Source: Crocodylus rhombifer
Taxonomy: Eukaryota; Chordata; Crocodylia; Crocodylidae
Reading direction: 5' to 3'
NCBI GenBank assembly: GCA_038503035.1
Contig: JAVSML010001161.1
Coordinates: 110,278 to 174,277, forward strand
DNA length: 64,000 nt
Part shown: positions 1 to 13,500 of the stretch, piece after piece
Layout: each line of letters opens with the position of its first letter
Position numbering within the stretch: position 1 is the first letter of the stretch
Program-made: the position numbers and the translations under genes
The notes under the pieces: model-generated
The model's database searches: none
What the model saw: the letters and a program-made list of their open reading frames with translations, nothing else
Told to the model about the DNA's origin: nothing

Positions 1-1452
1 ATGATCACAACTAGCTTTATGTTGGGCAAGTATACAAGTCTGGTTACACAAAGAATGAATTTGGATCCAAAGCCTTCTCCTTGCTTCTTGTTGGGCCATT
101 CTGTGGGACAACCAGCACAACTTCACTGTGCAAAGAGATGCGGATTTTGATCTTCAATACTTGGGGCACAGTTCAGCAAGCTGGGGATGAAGGATCTCCT
201 TCTTGTTTTGAATCCTTATCTCCCTACAGAGTGGGAGTGTGGAAACAGGACAGTGGAATGGAAGATCCCCTGGACCTAACCAACCTGCTTAGGCTGAAAC
301 CAGAAAAAGCATTTCCCTAATGGGTAAACATGACCTTTCTTTATGAAAATGAAACAGATTGCCCAATAAGGGTTCTTGGATGTTTGAAATGTCATGTTTA
401 CTGCCATCTGAAAATGTGTGTCAAAATGCACAAGGGAAGATGAATATTACTTTTCTTCTTCTCCAGGCAACCACATCAATACTCCATAAATATGAAATAA
501 TAAAAGAGGAAATGAAGGTAGAGAAGGAAAATAATAAAAATCATCAGCTGTAGGGTATTATGCTTGAGATTCTGCTGGTCTCATCATGAGTCTTCCACAA
601 CCAAAATCAACCTTATAAAATTAACTAGAGAACCAGATGTTCCTTACTGGCTCTTCATAATACAGTAATATATAATAAATATTAAAATATATAAGAGTAT
701 ATGCTACTGAACAGCTTTAACAGCAAATAATTTCTGTACATATTTTACTGGATCCCTGCTAGTGATTTGTAATAGCATGCAAATATTAGACAGCTAGGTG
801 CTTTAAAAGCACCTACAATTGGCCTTCAGTGGAAACAGGTAGGCTAACTCTGAGCACTTATGAACATCCCTTGCTAGAATATGATGTTACTCTGGGTAGC
901 TAGTGAGACAATCTTATATTCATTGCTCCTTTTCCTTAACTAAATGTGGATTCTGGATAATGCTGTAAACTTTCCTGCTTCTTTCTCTGAAAGTAAATAA
1001 TTAAATATCGACATTTCGTTTTCAAAAGCACATTCCCTAGTATATCACACAACCTGGAAATAAGACTTTCTGCCTCACACTGGATTTACAGTTTGAGTTT
1101 ATTCTAAACTGCTGGTTATCAAAATAAAATTAAACAGGAAAAAATGTTTACAGTTCAAATACAAACAAATTACTTGGGCACAGGCAACTTTCACTGAAAC
1201 AAGTGAGCCTATAACAAAGGCAGAATTTCTCCTAAAAATATTACAATTTTGCATAACTTGTCCATAATATTTTACAGTCCATTACAATTGAACATTAACT
1301 GTTCACCATGCACACTAACTGTATATTTGGTGAGCATTTATTTATACAGATGTATACGGTGGTTTTTTTTCTTTCTTCCTTGCTGTCAGATTTACTTTAA
1401 CGTTCAGACTTTTCTTTTCGCAGTGAATCTAATTTGTCAAAGATGGATGGCG
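1..1452. other. 3' flank and probable 3' UTR of EEF1AKMT2
   Basis: This AT-rich stretch lies downstream of the EEF1AKMT2 stop codon (gene on the minus strand). It should contain the 3' UTR and the start of the intergenic space. Minus-strand AATAAA hexamers are seen at 1337-1342 and 1098-1103. No coding exon of the expected next neighbour (FAM53B in human synteny) is recognisable. Short open frames here have no recognisable product. Confidence 0.6.
1337..1342 (-). promoter_or_regulatory. candidate polyadenylation hexamer of EEF1AKMT2
   Basis: TTTATT on the plus strand reads AATAAA on the minus strand, about 110 bases after the EEF1AKMT2 stop codon. A second AATAAA lies further downstream at 1098-1103. 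Which is used cannot be told from sequence alone. Confidence 0.4.
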
Positions 1453-1550
1453 TCATTTTTTTCTTTGGAAAACCAAGGATGTTACACTGTTTCCAATTTT
1501 CCCGCCAAAACAGAACTTGGGTGTTGGCAGCTCTTCCAGAAAGTCAAATC
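1453..1550 (-). CDS. EEF1AKMT2: EEF1AKMT2 coding exon 6 (terminal)
   Basis: The terminal exon completes the split Gly codon and encodes [21 protein letters not shown] and a basic end QRKK before TGA at 1455-1453. The acceptor is CTGGCAG. The GGxxGNSV block is the last beta hairpin of the family fold. Confidence 0.96.
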
Positions 1551-4500
1551 CTGCCAGACAGAAATGAAAATACTTTCATTAAAAGTGAGTTGTATGTATT
1601 AAATTGAAAAACCCTTTGCAAACAGCTGTTAGTTCATCTGGAAACAGAGCATGTTAGTTACTCTGAAAATTTACAGAACTATATTCTTGTTGTATTGCTT
1701 CTTTATCCAGCTGAAAGTCCGCTCTGGATAATAAAATCTTAGCTAGCTGGATCATGCAGATTAATGGCAAAAAAGATTATGATAACTTGCCAGTAATTCT
1801 AGTTCTCCAGGAGAAGTGGTTATATTAGAGCCATACTCCTAGATTTCAAACTTCAAGCATGAAATTCAAAATCGGACCAACAAAAATATTCAAACTTGTG
1901 CAGAGATTCACTGAGCATGTGACATGTGGGTGTGGTTGCAGCGTCAGTCTCTAGTTACCCGGTAATTCGTAACTACAAATAGGTACGAATGTTTGAAACT
2001 CTGCCGGGCAGTTAAGTAGAGGGTTCTGACAAGGCTCAGACGTAATGATGATAAATATCTTCCCCAAAGTAATTTCTCAGATTCTTGTTCTGAGACTTGC
2101 AGTTTAAGAGCGAGGGTTTTGTTATAACTACATCAGCACTGAAAAATATAGGAGACCATAATTCTCCCACCGTGCCTCCAAAAGGAAAGCAATAGTGAGA
2201 ATGAAACTGAGGCATAATCTAGCCCATTTACTGTTGAGTTGTCTAATCCTCACCTGCCTTATCATCAACAATAGGGCATTAACATTTACTCACCAGATCC
2301 TTAAAGAAGCACCAGCTGGCAGATGCTTCTGTTCAACCACTTACCTTCTCTGAACTCATTTAGCAGTTCCTCTTTGGTCCAATTACAAGATGTTATGAGG
2401 AAAAAGCCTTCTGGATTCAATACCCTGCAGAGCGATTCCACATACTGCTTCCTCTTTACAGCCGCATTATCAGGATTGAGGCTTATGGCATCAAAGGTTC
2501 CTTTGTCAATACAGATCTGAAATCCTAATAGCTCAGCTGAAGGAGTCAGAAAATCGTTTACCTAAATCAAAAGTGTACTTCTATGAAAACGTCTCTTTGG
2601 GAGGTGCCAAGTCTTCCTTTAACATGAAACAATACAAAACTGGCAGCAGCTAGGTATGCTTGTGAAGTGGCCATCCAGTGGCTTTCCTTAATAATGATGC
2701 CTTATCAATTTGTTTCTATGTATTACGTACAAATGCAGCTACCTACTTACCCATCTCAAGTGAGCATATGGCTGCCATTATCCTAGTATCTGAGAACCTC
2801 ACAATTTTGAATGTGCTTGATCGCTGCTCTATTATTCCTGACCACGCTTGTATTGTACTAGAAGCCTTGGCTGTGGACCAAGGACTCAGTGTGCTGGGTA
2901 CTGTACAAATGCATAACAAGAGATGGCGTCTAACAGGAAGTGTTCACAACCTAAGTGTAAGGAAAGCGGTAACATATGGAGAGAACAAATAAAAGATTAA
3001 TGCTGTTCAGCATTAAAACCAGGGGTCTCAGTCCACCAGCTGCCCAGCTACTGAGGTTTTTATAATGAAGAATATAATTTTCTATCATATACTTGAAATT
3101 CAAAATGCCTAATCTAGACTACAGAACTGACCCTTTAAGTCTAGGGCCAGCTTTTCTGGGAAGTGGGTTGAAACCCTCTCACCCCAGATCTCCCTTTGGA
3201 AGGCTATTATTCAAAAGGTGGACACCGTCATCACCAGCTAGTTATCGATAAATTGCAGTTAATTGCAGCTACTCAAGTCGCAGTCAGATTTACCAATTTT
3301 CATGGGAGGGTCACAGCATGAAGAGCAAATTCCATGAACGTTTCCTGGATCTGCTCTGGTGGCCCTGCCCCTTGGTACTGATTGGTGGAGAGGCCCCAGG
3401 TGGGAGGAGGGAAGAGGGGGCAGCCACCATCTTGTCTGCTGGCTGCCCTTTGTGTAGCTCCACCCCTTGGTGCTGATTGGCAGGGAGGCCCTTGGAAAGG
3501 GAGGAGGGACAAGGGGGAGGCAGCCATCTTTTCTGCTCTCCTTCATGCTGCCCTGACAGCTGGTGCCTTCTCCTCCTGGGCAGGCCACAGCAGCAATGAG
3601 GACTGCTGCCTCCCACTGGGGAGCCAGCATTTTATTTTTAAGTTGGGGGGTGGGGGGGAGTTTATTTGTTTGTTTTTTTGTTTTTGCGGATTTAAGGACA
3701 ATCCTGGATTTCTCAGTTTCCACAAAATGCATGAAACCACAAGTTAAGCAGACCCCTAGTTGCCAAGTGAGAGGGACCAGGGGTGCTAAGCTTTATACTG
3801 TACTTAGCAGTGTCAGGGAGATTTGTGTGCTTCGAGGGCAACTAAGGCAATCTTCATGCATTCCCCAACTCTGACATGACTCACGACAGAGTGTAGGTGG
3901 GAATTAAGCACCAGGGTGTTCAAAAATTGGATGGCTTGTGAGCGTGCATAGAAGCTGAAGCCTGTGACTCAGCAATCCTTTAAAACCAAAATAGAGCTAC
4001 CTAAAGGGTTTTACAGCTGCTAGAGCAAAGTTAATTTAAATCACTTTTCCTAACATAGGCATCTAAATCCCATTTAGGTGTCTACAAGAATTATTTGGAC
4101 CCAGTTACTAGCAATTCCCCTGCTGCAGGCATGAAATTCTTGTTTCCCTTAATGAGAAGTGTACAAGTTCCCACTAACTAAAATACCTTCTTGTAAGTAT
4201 GAGCCTGTTAACAAGCTATTGGTTAGAGTCCTCCCAAGTATGCAGAAACTCCGGTGAATTTCAAAAGAGCTAATTACTGTATTAAAATGAATACATAGGA
4301 ATAGCAAGTAGCTCAATTAATCTCTGGCACGACTACTTTGTGTTTTCTTGGCTATAATTTCTCTCAATGCTTACCTGCAATTTAATGTTGGGCAATCCTT
4401 GTTCTTCTATTATCTCTTCAGAAAGAGTTATTGCAGAAGGAGAATAATCAATTCCAGTGAGATTAGTGTAACCGGATTTTGCCTACAGAGTAGAGAATTG

Positions 4501-7500
4501 TAATCAGCGTGCTAGCAAAAGATCCTTGTGCAATAGGCCTGCTCCCTCTGTTCATTTTTATTACAAAAAGACCCCTTTATTGCTATTATCACTGCAGAAC
4601 AAAAAAACGGTATAAATGAGCTAAACTGATTGTATTCTGCCTTGTACATCCACAGAATTGTTTATTAAAGGCTAGCTTCTTCCAGTAAGTGAAAAACTGA
4701 GCAGGACTATGAAAGGTAATGCCCTGGTGAAGTTATACATCTTCTAAGCAACACCAAAATGAACCTGGAAAACAGGAATTATTGTACAACACAAGAACAT
4801 AAGCCAGCAGCAGATAACCCCAAGGAAGGAGTAAATCCTCCATGATGGACATCTATAATGACATATCAATAGGAAAGGTGCTTCTTACACGCCAACCAAA
4901 TGTTGAGGTTAAATGCTGAAGCATGAGGCTGAAATTCCTAGCCATTATTTTTATCCTACCTTGTGTAAACACCTATCTTCCTATTGTTCAAATTAAGATC
5001 TAGTCTTATTTGAATGCTGCCAAGGCTTTTTTTTCAACAATATTTGCCAGACTTCCATAAGCCAATGGCGCACTGTGTCAAAAGGTATCCAGACAGCGAC
5101 TTGGGTTGGATTCTGTATTGAGTAATGAGCCAATGCAGACAGCTGAACATTCAGGTGATGATGTGTTAACAGCAATCTGCTTGCTGTGTCCTGCAGCAGC
5201 TGCAGTCTTTTCAGTGTCTGGTTTCCTCCCTAGATAGAGTTTCCTTAATAGAGTCTGAATGTCACATGTGTAGATCTGTCTGACTGGGTCTGAACTGGTT
5301 GGGGAAAGGAGGCAATCTTCTAGCCAACTACATGTAGAAGTGGGGGTGTGACTGATTTTGGTTTCGGCAATGTGCATTCAAAATGCCAATGGGATGTCCA
5401 GGTTGCACGCTGACCTCTTCTGAAAACGGATTCCCTTTACAGTAGAGGGTGCTACAAAGATAAACTTTTCAAAGCACTTTCCCTGGCAGCATAATATCGA
5501 GAAATATGCAAGTTCAGCTTTAGCCAGAGGCTTTTAATACAGGCATTAATTTCAGCTATACAGGGAGAGTTCTGATGAAGAGCTGTATATTGCTGAGGCT
5601 TCTCCCCATCCTATCTCCCTGGAGCTCCCAGTGCATTGATGTAGATACTGGCTACTGTCAGAGAGGAGACTGAGCCTTGTGTGACTTGAGCTGAAGGAGA
5701 TACAAGAATAGTTCCAGTTCTAAGAAAGGTGCCAAAAGGACTTAGTCACTTCTGGGGAGATTTGCTTATGAATAGAGTTTTTGGAGCCAAGATAGAGGCA
5801 TTTGATCAACGACATTGAATGCATCGCATTCCAGTGGAATGAGTGCAGATTAACTACCTTTGTTCGGGCAGGAAAAGGTGGAACTATCAACTGTCTCTCT
5901 GCACGAGTTAGTGCAGGAGTTCGGGGCCCGAGGCCCTGCCCGTGAGTCCCCCAGAGCATTCAGTCTCAGCCATAGCCAGCCCACCAGCAGCATGACATGG
6001 ATGGTCCCCTTGGGCTCTGCGGCCCCCCCGCCGGCACCTCAGAGACGGCCACCCAGACGGAGCCCCTGGTTCCGGGCTTCATGCAGGCAGAGCCTTTGGC
6101 TGTGGGGGCTGCCTGTCCCTTTTTCAAGCTCTGGGGCCCGGGAGCATGGCCACCTCCCCTTGTGGGGTCTGCTCCCTACTGGGGTCTCTGGTGTGCCAGC
6201 TGGAGGAGCTCCAGGCTGCAGTCCAGAGACTGTGTGCCATCGAGGACTGTGAGCAGGAGATAGACTCCTACCGCCAGGCCCTTCTCCCCCGGGAGGCGGA
6301 GGGTAGACCACGGTCTCCCACCAGGATAAGGGAGAACCTGGGGACCTCCCTGACTGTCCAGCCACGGGGTTGGACCATGGTGATCAAGGACCCCAGGGCC
6401 CATTGCACCAAGGCCCCTGCCCCACTGGAGCTTTGCAACAGGTATGAGCCTCTTGCAGCCACAGCAGAGCCTGCTGAGTTGCCAGCTCCCACAGGCAACA
6501 CAGAGGACACTGTAGCTACCGTCCCCACTCTCCCCAAGACCAAACACACAGTGTTTGTTGTGGGAGACTCCATCCTGAGGGGGACTGAGGGGGCAATCTG
6601 ATGCCCCGACCCCTTAGCCCAGGAAGTTTGCTGCTTCCCGGAGGCCTGCATCCGTGACATTGCAGAGAAGATCCCAAAACTCCTCCAGCCCACAGACTGC
6701 TATCCCATGCTCCTCATCCATGTGGGCACCAATGACACGGCTCAGAGTGCTCCTAGCTGGGTCATGAGGCGCTCCAGGGATTTGGGAGCGGAACTAAAGG
6801 GTCTGGGGGCACAGGTGGTGTTCTTGTTGATCCTCCCAGTCTCGGGCTATGGGCTGAGGAGGATCCAGGTAGTCAGCCAAAGACTGCGGCTCTGGTGTCA
6901 TCGGGAAGGCTTTGGCTTCCATGATCACAGTCTGCTCTTTGGAGAGAGAGGCAGCGAGGTGCTGGGAAGAGATGGCCTCCACCTCTCTCCCCTGGGGAGG
7001 AGGCTCTTCTCAGCTAGACTGGCTGACCTGCTCCACTGGGCTTTAAACTAAGCCCGCCGGGGGATGAGGGGACCACTGCCACTGCTGACCCAATGAGTGG
7101 CCCTTTGAAAGCCAGCGGGCCAAGGCACATAAGGGATCCCACCCCAGCCCCGGCCCTGGAACAAAATGTAGGCAAGGCAAGAGCCCCTAAGGGGACACTT
7201 GCGTGTCTATACATAAATGCCAGGAGCCTGGGGAATAAACAGGAGGAACTTGTTCTCCTCCTAAATGCAAATAACTATGATGTCAGCGGGATAACAGAGA
7301 CCTGGTGAGACTCCACCCGTGACTGGACCATGGGTATAGACGGCTATACCCTGTACAGGAGGGATCGAGTGGACAAAAGGGGCAGGGGCGTAGCTCTGTA
7401 TGTCAAGGAAAGCTACATGTCCCTGCAAGCTGACATTGGCACCCACGGTGGATGACTTGAGACCCTCTGGGTTAAAATCCATGGGGAACACGGCACAGGG

Positions 7501-10500
7501 GATACTATGATGGGGGTCTACTACAGAGCCAGGACCTCGACCAGGAGTTCACCAGGGAATTGACTGAGGCTGCACAATCCCAGTGTATGGTTGTCATGGG
7601 AGACTTTAACTACCCAGACATCTCATGGGAGGAGCGCTCGGTCAAATCCAAGCAGTCGCAAAGCTTTCTCTCACGTGTGGACGACCTCTATATCTGATGC
7701 AGGAAGTCTACGGGCCGACAAGAGGTGAAGCGCTGCTCGACCTTGTACTGGCAACTGGGGATGACCTAACTGGCAACCTAACAATCGAAGGGAAGCTGGG
7801 TGACAGTGACCATGAACTGATCACCTTCACCATCTGCCATAAAGCTGGCAAGTCAGTCAGTTGTACAGAAGTCCTCGACTTCCGGAAAGCTGACTTTGAC
7901 AAGCTAAAGAGGCTTGTCAGAGACGCCCTAAAAGGCCACAACCCAATGGAGAGGGGAGTTCAGGATGAGTGGTTGCTCCTCAGGCACGGTGCTAGCGGGT
8001 GTAGCACTGCCAAGCCTGTAAGTATGCTGAGTGTTCTTCCTATCGAGGTGGAGCACGCCTTGCACTTCTCTGCATTGAAGGCCATCCAGTGTTGGTCGGC
8101 CCACCTTGAGAGTGTGTCCAAGTCGGCCTGTACCCCCAGCCTGTCCTGCGGTGTAATGGCCCTCGCCTATAATTTGGTATCGTCCGTGAACTTAGCCAGT
8201 TCACATCTGACTCCCAAATCATAGAATCACAGAATCACTGAGTCGGGAGGGACCCAGACAGATCATCTACTCCAACCCCTGCCATGGGCAGGAAGGAGCA
8301 CGGGGGGGTAGCAGGGGTCATAAGACCCCAGCCAGGTGCCTATCCAGTCTCCTCTTGAAGATTTCCAGGGAAGGTGAGAGCGCCACCTCTCTGGGAAGCC
8401 TATTCCAGGCTCTGGCCACCCTTACCGTGAAGTAGTTCTTCCTTATATCTAACCTAAACCTATCCTCCCTCAGCTTGTGGCCATTGTTCCTGGTGACTCC
8501 AAGGGGGGCCCTGGTGAACAGACTTTCCCCAAGTCCCTGCTGGTGGCTCCTGATAAAGTTGTAGGCAGCCACAAGATCCTCCCTCAGTCTCCTCTTGCGG
8601 AGACTGAAGAGATTCAGGTCCCTTAGCCTCTCCTCATAGGGCTGGCCACGGAGGCCCCCAACCATACGAGTGGCCTCCTCTGGACCCTCTCCAGGTTGAA
8701 GTGCGGCACCCAGAACTGGACACAGTACTCCAGCTGCAGCCTGACCAGTGCCGCATAGAGGGGGAGCAAGACCTCTCTGGACCTGTTAGTGATGCCCCTG
8801 TTGATGCATGACAGGGTGCGGTTGGCTCTGCCTATTGCTTCGTCGCATAATCAATCCTGACTCCAAGATCCTGCTCTGCCTCTGTGCTAACCTATAACCA
8901 TAATGCTGGTTCCCTCTCCCCAGGTGCAGCACTCTGCACTTATCCTTGTTGAACCGCATCCTGTTCAGATCCGCCTACTTCTCTAACCTATCCAGGTCTA
9001 CCTGGATGCGGTCCCTACCTGCCGGTGTATTCACTTTACCCCCCAGCTTGGTGTCATCAGCCAACTTGAACAGGGTGCTCTCCACACCCTCGTCTAGGTC
9101 ACTAATGAAGATACTGAAGAGCACTGGCCCAAGGACCAAGCCCTGGGGGACTCCACTGCCCACACCCTCCCAGATCGACATCAACCCATCCACCACCACT
9201 CTCTGGGTGCGTCCCTGGAACCAGTTTGCCACCCATGTGACTGTGCATTCATCAGTGCCGCAGTCCCTCAGCTTGCCCACCAGAATTGGGTGGGACACTG
9301 TGTCAAAGACCTTCTGGAAGTCCAAGAAGACGACATCGACTTCCTCCTTCCCATCTAAGCTCTTTGTTACCTGGTCACAGAAAGAGACCAGATTAGTCAG
9401 GCAGGATCAGCCTGGCATGAACCCATGTTGGTTACCTCTCAACATCACTTCCCCTGCAGGGCTCTCACAAATATGGCCACTGATCATTTTTTCAAAGACC
9501 TTCCCCAGGATAGAAGTGAGGCTGACTGGCCTGTAGTTGCCAGGCTCTTCCTTCCTCCCCTTCTTCAAAATAGGGACCACACTGGCCCTTTTCCAGTCCT
9601 CAGGGAGTTGGCCTGAGCACCAGGAGTCCTCAAACAGCCGTGCCAATGGCTCCACAATGACACCAGCCAATTCCCTCAGCACCCGTGGATGAAGGTCATC
9701 TGGGCCCGCCGACTTGGACACATCTAAGCCCTCCAGGTAATCCTTAACTAGGTCTGAACTAACAGTCGGGGGACTCGCATCCTTCCTGGGGCTCTTTACG
9801 CTATCACTCAAGAGCACTATCTAGATCACTGATGAAAATGTTAGAGTACTGGCCTGAGTACCAAGCCCTGAGGGACTCCACTGGTAACCCTGCTCCACGT
9901 TGATTTGCTCCCTTCAACTAGTACTCTTTCGGTCCAACCCTGTAGTCTGTTGCCTAGCCATCGGACCATATGATGATCAAGGCCACAGTTCCCCAGATTA
10001 ACCATGAGGACATCATGGGGAACTAGATCAAAGGCCTTCTTGAAGTCCAGATAAATGATGTCCACATCATCTCCCTTATCCAGGGCACATGTTACCTGGT
10101 CATAGAAGGAGATGAGGTTGATCAGGCAAGACCTGCCAGTCACAAAGCCATGTCGGCTGGCATTCAGAAGCTTGCCTTCTGTTAGTTTGGCATCTATGGA
10201 TCCCTTGACAATTTTCTCCAGGATTTTTCCAGGGACAGACATCAGACTGATTGGTCTATAGTTCCCTGGGTAATCCCTCCTCCCTTTCTTGTAGATAGGG
10301 ATCACGTTGGCTCTTTTCCAGTCATCTGGGACCTTGCCTGAGTGCCACAGGTTTTCAAATATCCCTGCCAAGGGGAATGTCTGCCAGCTCTTTAAAGACC
10401 CTTGGGTGTATTCTGTCTGGGCCCACGGACTTGTGAATGTCTAGTTTCTCAAGGTGTTCCCTCACCTGGTCCATATCAATTTTTGGGCCCATCACCCGCT

Positions 10501-13500
10501 CCCAAATTGGTTTGTGCCATTCCTGGCCATTCTTGAAGTGCGTATAGCAGTCCTAGTCTTGTACCTGCAGTTGATACCTTGACTTGAGGTGGGCATTGGA
10601 TCTGTAAGTACTGTAATGGTCACCCACAAGTGGTGGAGCTGCTTATGGTACATTGGGAGACAGCACTCTCTGTACTTGACTTCATTTGTAGGATTACCTA
10701 CTTTTGTCTGTTGGATTTCTGCCTTCTTTATATACAGCCTGCCAATAGGAACTAATGCCCAAGGCCAAAATTAACTGTTAATCCTTCTTTAATGGTTCTT
10801 CCATTCCAGTTCCACAAATCCACACTTATCACAGGAGTTATGATGCTATTCCATTCCATCTTTTCTTTCTTTGGTAGCCAAATAAATACCCTGTACAACC
10901 ACCTTCCACTGTTTTACCCTAGATACTGAACATCAGTTTGACTCTTTCAAGGTGCAGAAAGAAGCAACAATTATTGCCCAATCTGGCCCCCAAGAGCACT
11001 CTATATTCATGACCAAATACAAGTGCATGGCTGCAGACAGCTTTAAAAGGGCCCAATCCCACGATAATCTGAAACCTCATGAGGATTTAGATGTAGATGC
11101 TCCAAACACAGCACCTTCATTAACGACTGTCTGCGCATGCTGGGAGCCAGGCTGGACAGAAACTTCCTTTCAGCTAGGAAGGAAACTCAGCCCAAATTGC
11201 TGAATCCCCAAACCACTGGGACCCAACAGCAAACATCTGTTGGGTCCGGGGGACTGCTGTAACTTACAGAGCTTCCTGAGAAGCGCTATGAGTTACAGCA
11301 GGGAGCTGCACTTCTGTCTGTGTCTTCAGCTCTTCAGTTTCTGTGCAACCACCAGATCTCAGCTTCAAATGTATACTTTTATTACTGTTGGTGATGCACA
11401 ATCCAAAAAAAAATCCCAAATTTATTTTTGGATCCTACAGAAAAAAACACTAAGTGGGGAAAAATAATTCTTTTAGTTATAAACTGAACAAATCTGAGAC
11501 ACTACAAACTATCCCATTTTTACTGTCATTTTCAGAAGAGAACTGCTCTTGAACAAAATTTCTTACACATGTGACCGCAGTACTTTGGAGCACATTATCA
11601 CAAAAAGCATCTCTTATTCTGTACCTACAGAGTTTTAAAAGGAACCTACTTTTTTCACAAGCTACTATTTTTCCTAATACAGAAAAAAACTATTTTTATA
11701 TTTGTAAGGGACATCAGGTGTCAGATTTAAGGATGATATAATACTCAAGTATAGCCAACTCCTGTGGCTAACTCTACGTGCAGTGGAAGCTTAAAATGAA
11801 CATTTCCAATGACTTAGATGAAGCAATTTTTAACTCTGTGTATTTTTTTTTGTTGATCTGTGAGCTCAGTCTAATCCTACAATAAGGCTATGGCAGTGAT
11901 TCTCAGCCAGGATACTAGGCCTTTTGAAAGTTGCTACAAGGTGTGAGGTGAGAAGTAAAGTGATAAGCAAAGTGTGAGGAGATAAGTCCAGGCTCATGAT
12001 TGTCCCTGGCCTGACTGCTGCCTTGCCCCCAATACCCAGCCCCTCTACAAGGAGATAAGCATTGTTATAAATTTAGTTTTTGAAATGGGGTCATTCAATT
12101 CACAAATGCTATGGAGAAGTGCCTTGAGTCGAAGAAGGTTGAGAACCACTGAACTATGTCAAAACACTTAATCAAAAACATGAAAAGAAACACAAAGCAA
12201 CTCTGAAACAAGATTACTAATCTTCATGTCCTGCTGTGCCACTCCTGAGGTAACAACATGTCAGACCTTTAAACATCCATGGTATTAGGTTTCTACCTCA
12301 AGCAAAATAAATGCAAGGTGCATGTTATATTTGGGGGTATATGTGAGAAAATATAGTAGTTGGGTTATCTTTTTAGTTCCAGTGTGATTTGGTATTTGCA
12401 AAGATTCTCCTGTTTTTTAGGAAATGTATATGTTTTGCCCTTCACTTTGATTCTGTACCAAAAGCACAATTTTCAAAAAATACCAACCAATTCAACCAGC
12501 AAAATGCCATTTCCAGTTCCAATGTCAAGCACAGAACTGTCCAGGGGGATCTTTTGTTTTTTCATCCATCTGATTAAACGAACCATGCTTTCTTCTCCAA
12601 ACCTACAAGAAATAGAGGCTCAGGTTCTCAAGATAACACAGATCCATGACTAACAGAGCAACTCTGTGTCTCTCTGTCCCACACGCTGGGGCATTGGTAA
12701 TGCACCTGTCACTCCATTACCTAGGCAACAATCTACATAGATCATATTCCAAGTTTTAAGTGAACCAAAAAGCCTTAAACCCAGCTGGATTACCAGTACT
12801 AGAAGCTGAGGTTCTCACTATGTACTCATGGGAGGTAAAATAAGGATAACACTGGAAGCTTGCACGCTGTCTGTGTAATTCTGAGCCCCTGAGGATAAAA
12901 ATGCATGTCCTCAGGCATGTGAACACTAGTCCATTAGTAAATCAGACGATATTTGCCAGCTTGCTTTTCACACAACAGTTGTCAGAGAGAACCTAACAAT
13001 TTCTAGTTACACTAGATCTGGGACTGTCAGGAATTGGTGCCTTCAAGGTAAAAAAAACTTCCCATCACGTTACCCACAGCCAGAGTTACCTGGGGACCCA
13101 GCAGACTTATAATGCTTTAGAAAAAAGAAAAAAATTACTATGTAACTTTCAAAAGAAGGGAACATAAAAATGTTTACTGACAGCTACTTTTTTTTTTTTT
13201 TTTTACCAAATCTCTCCAATATCTCCATTTTCTTGAAAATGTTGCAGTTCTCTTTCATACGCAGCATCCCAGCTAGAGAAGAAAGAGAAAAGAATACTAA
13301 AATTAACAGACATCCCTGGTCTAAATCATTCCTAACTGTGGCCTGTGGTTTGCACGCAGCCTGCAAGGAGTTAATACGTGGCCCTCAGACTCCCAACCAG
13401 CTGCTACTGCTATCTACATAGCTCTAGCTGCAGCAACTGTACAGCAGAGAAGCCCATGGCCAGGTAGCTGAAGGTGACGCCTCATTGTGCTGCATGCAGT

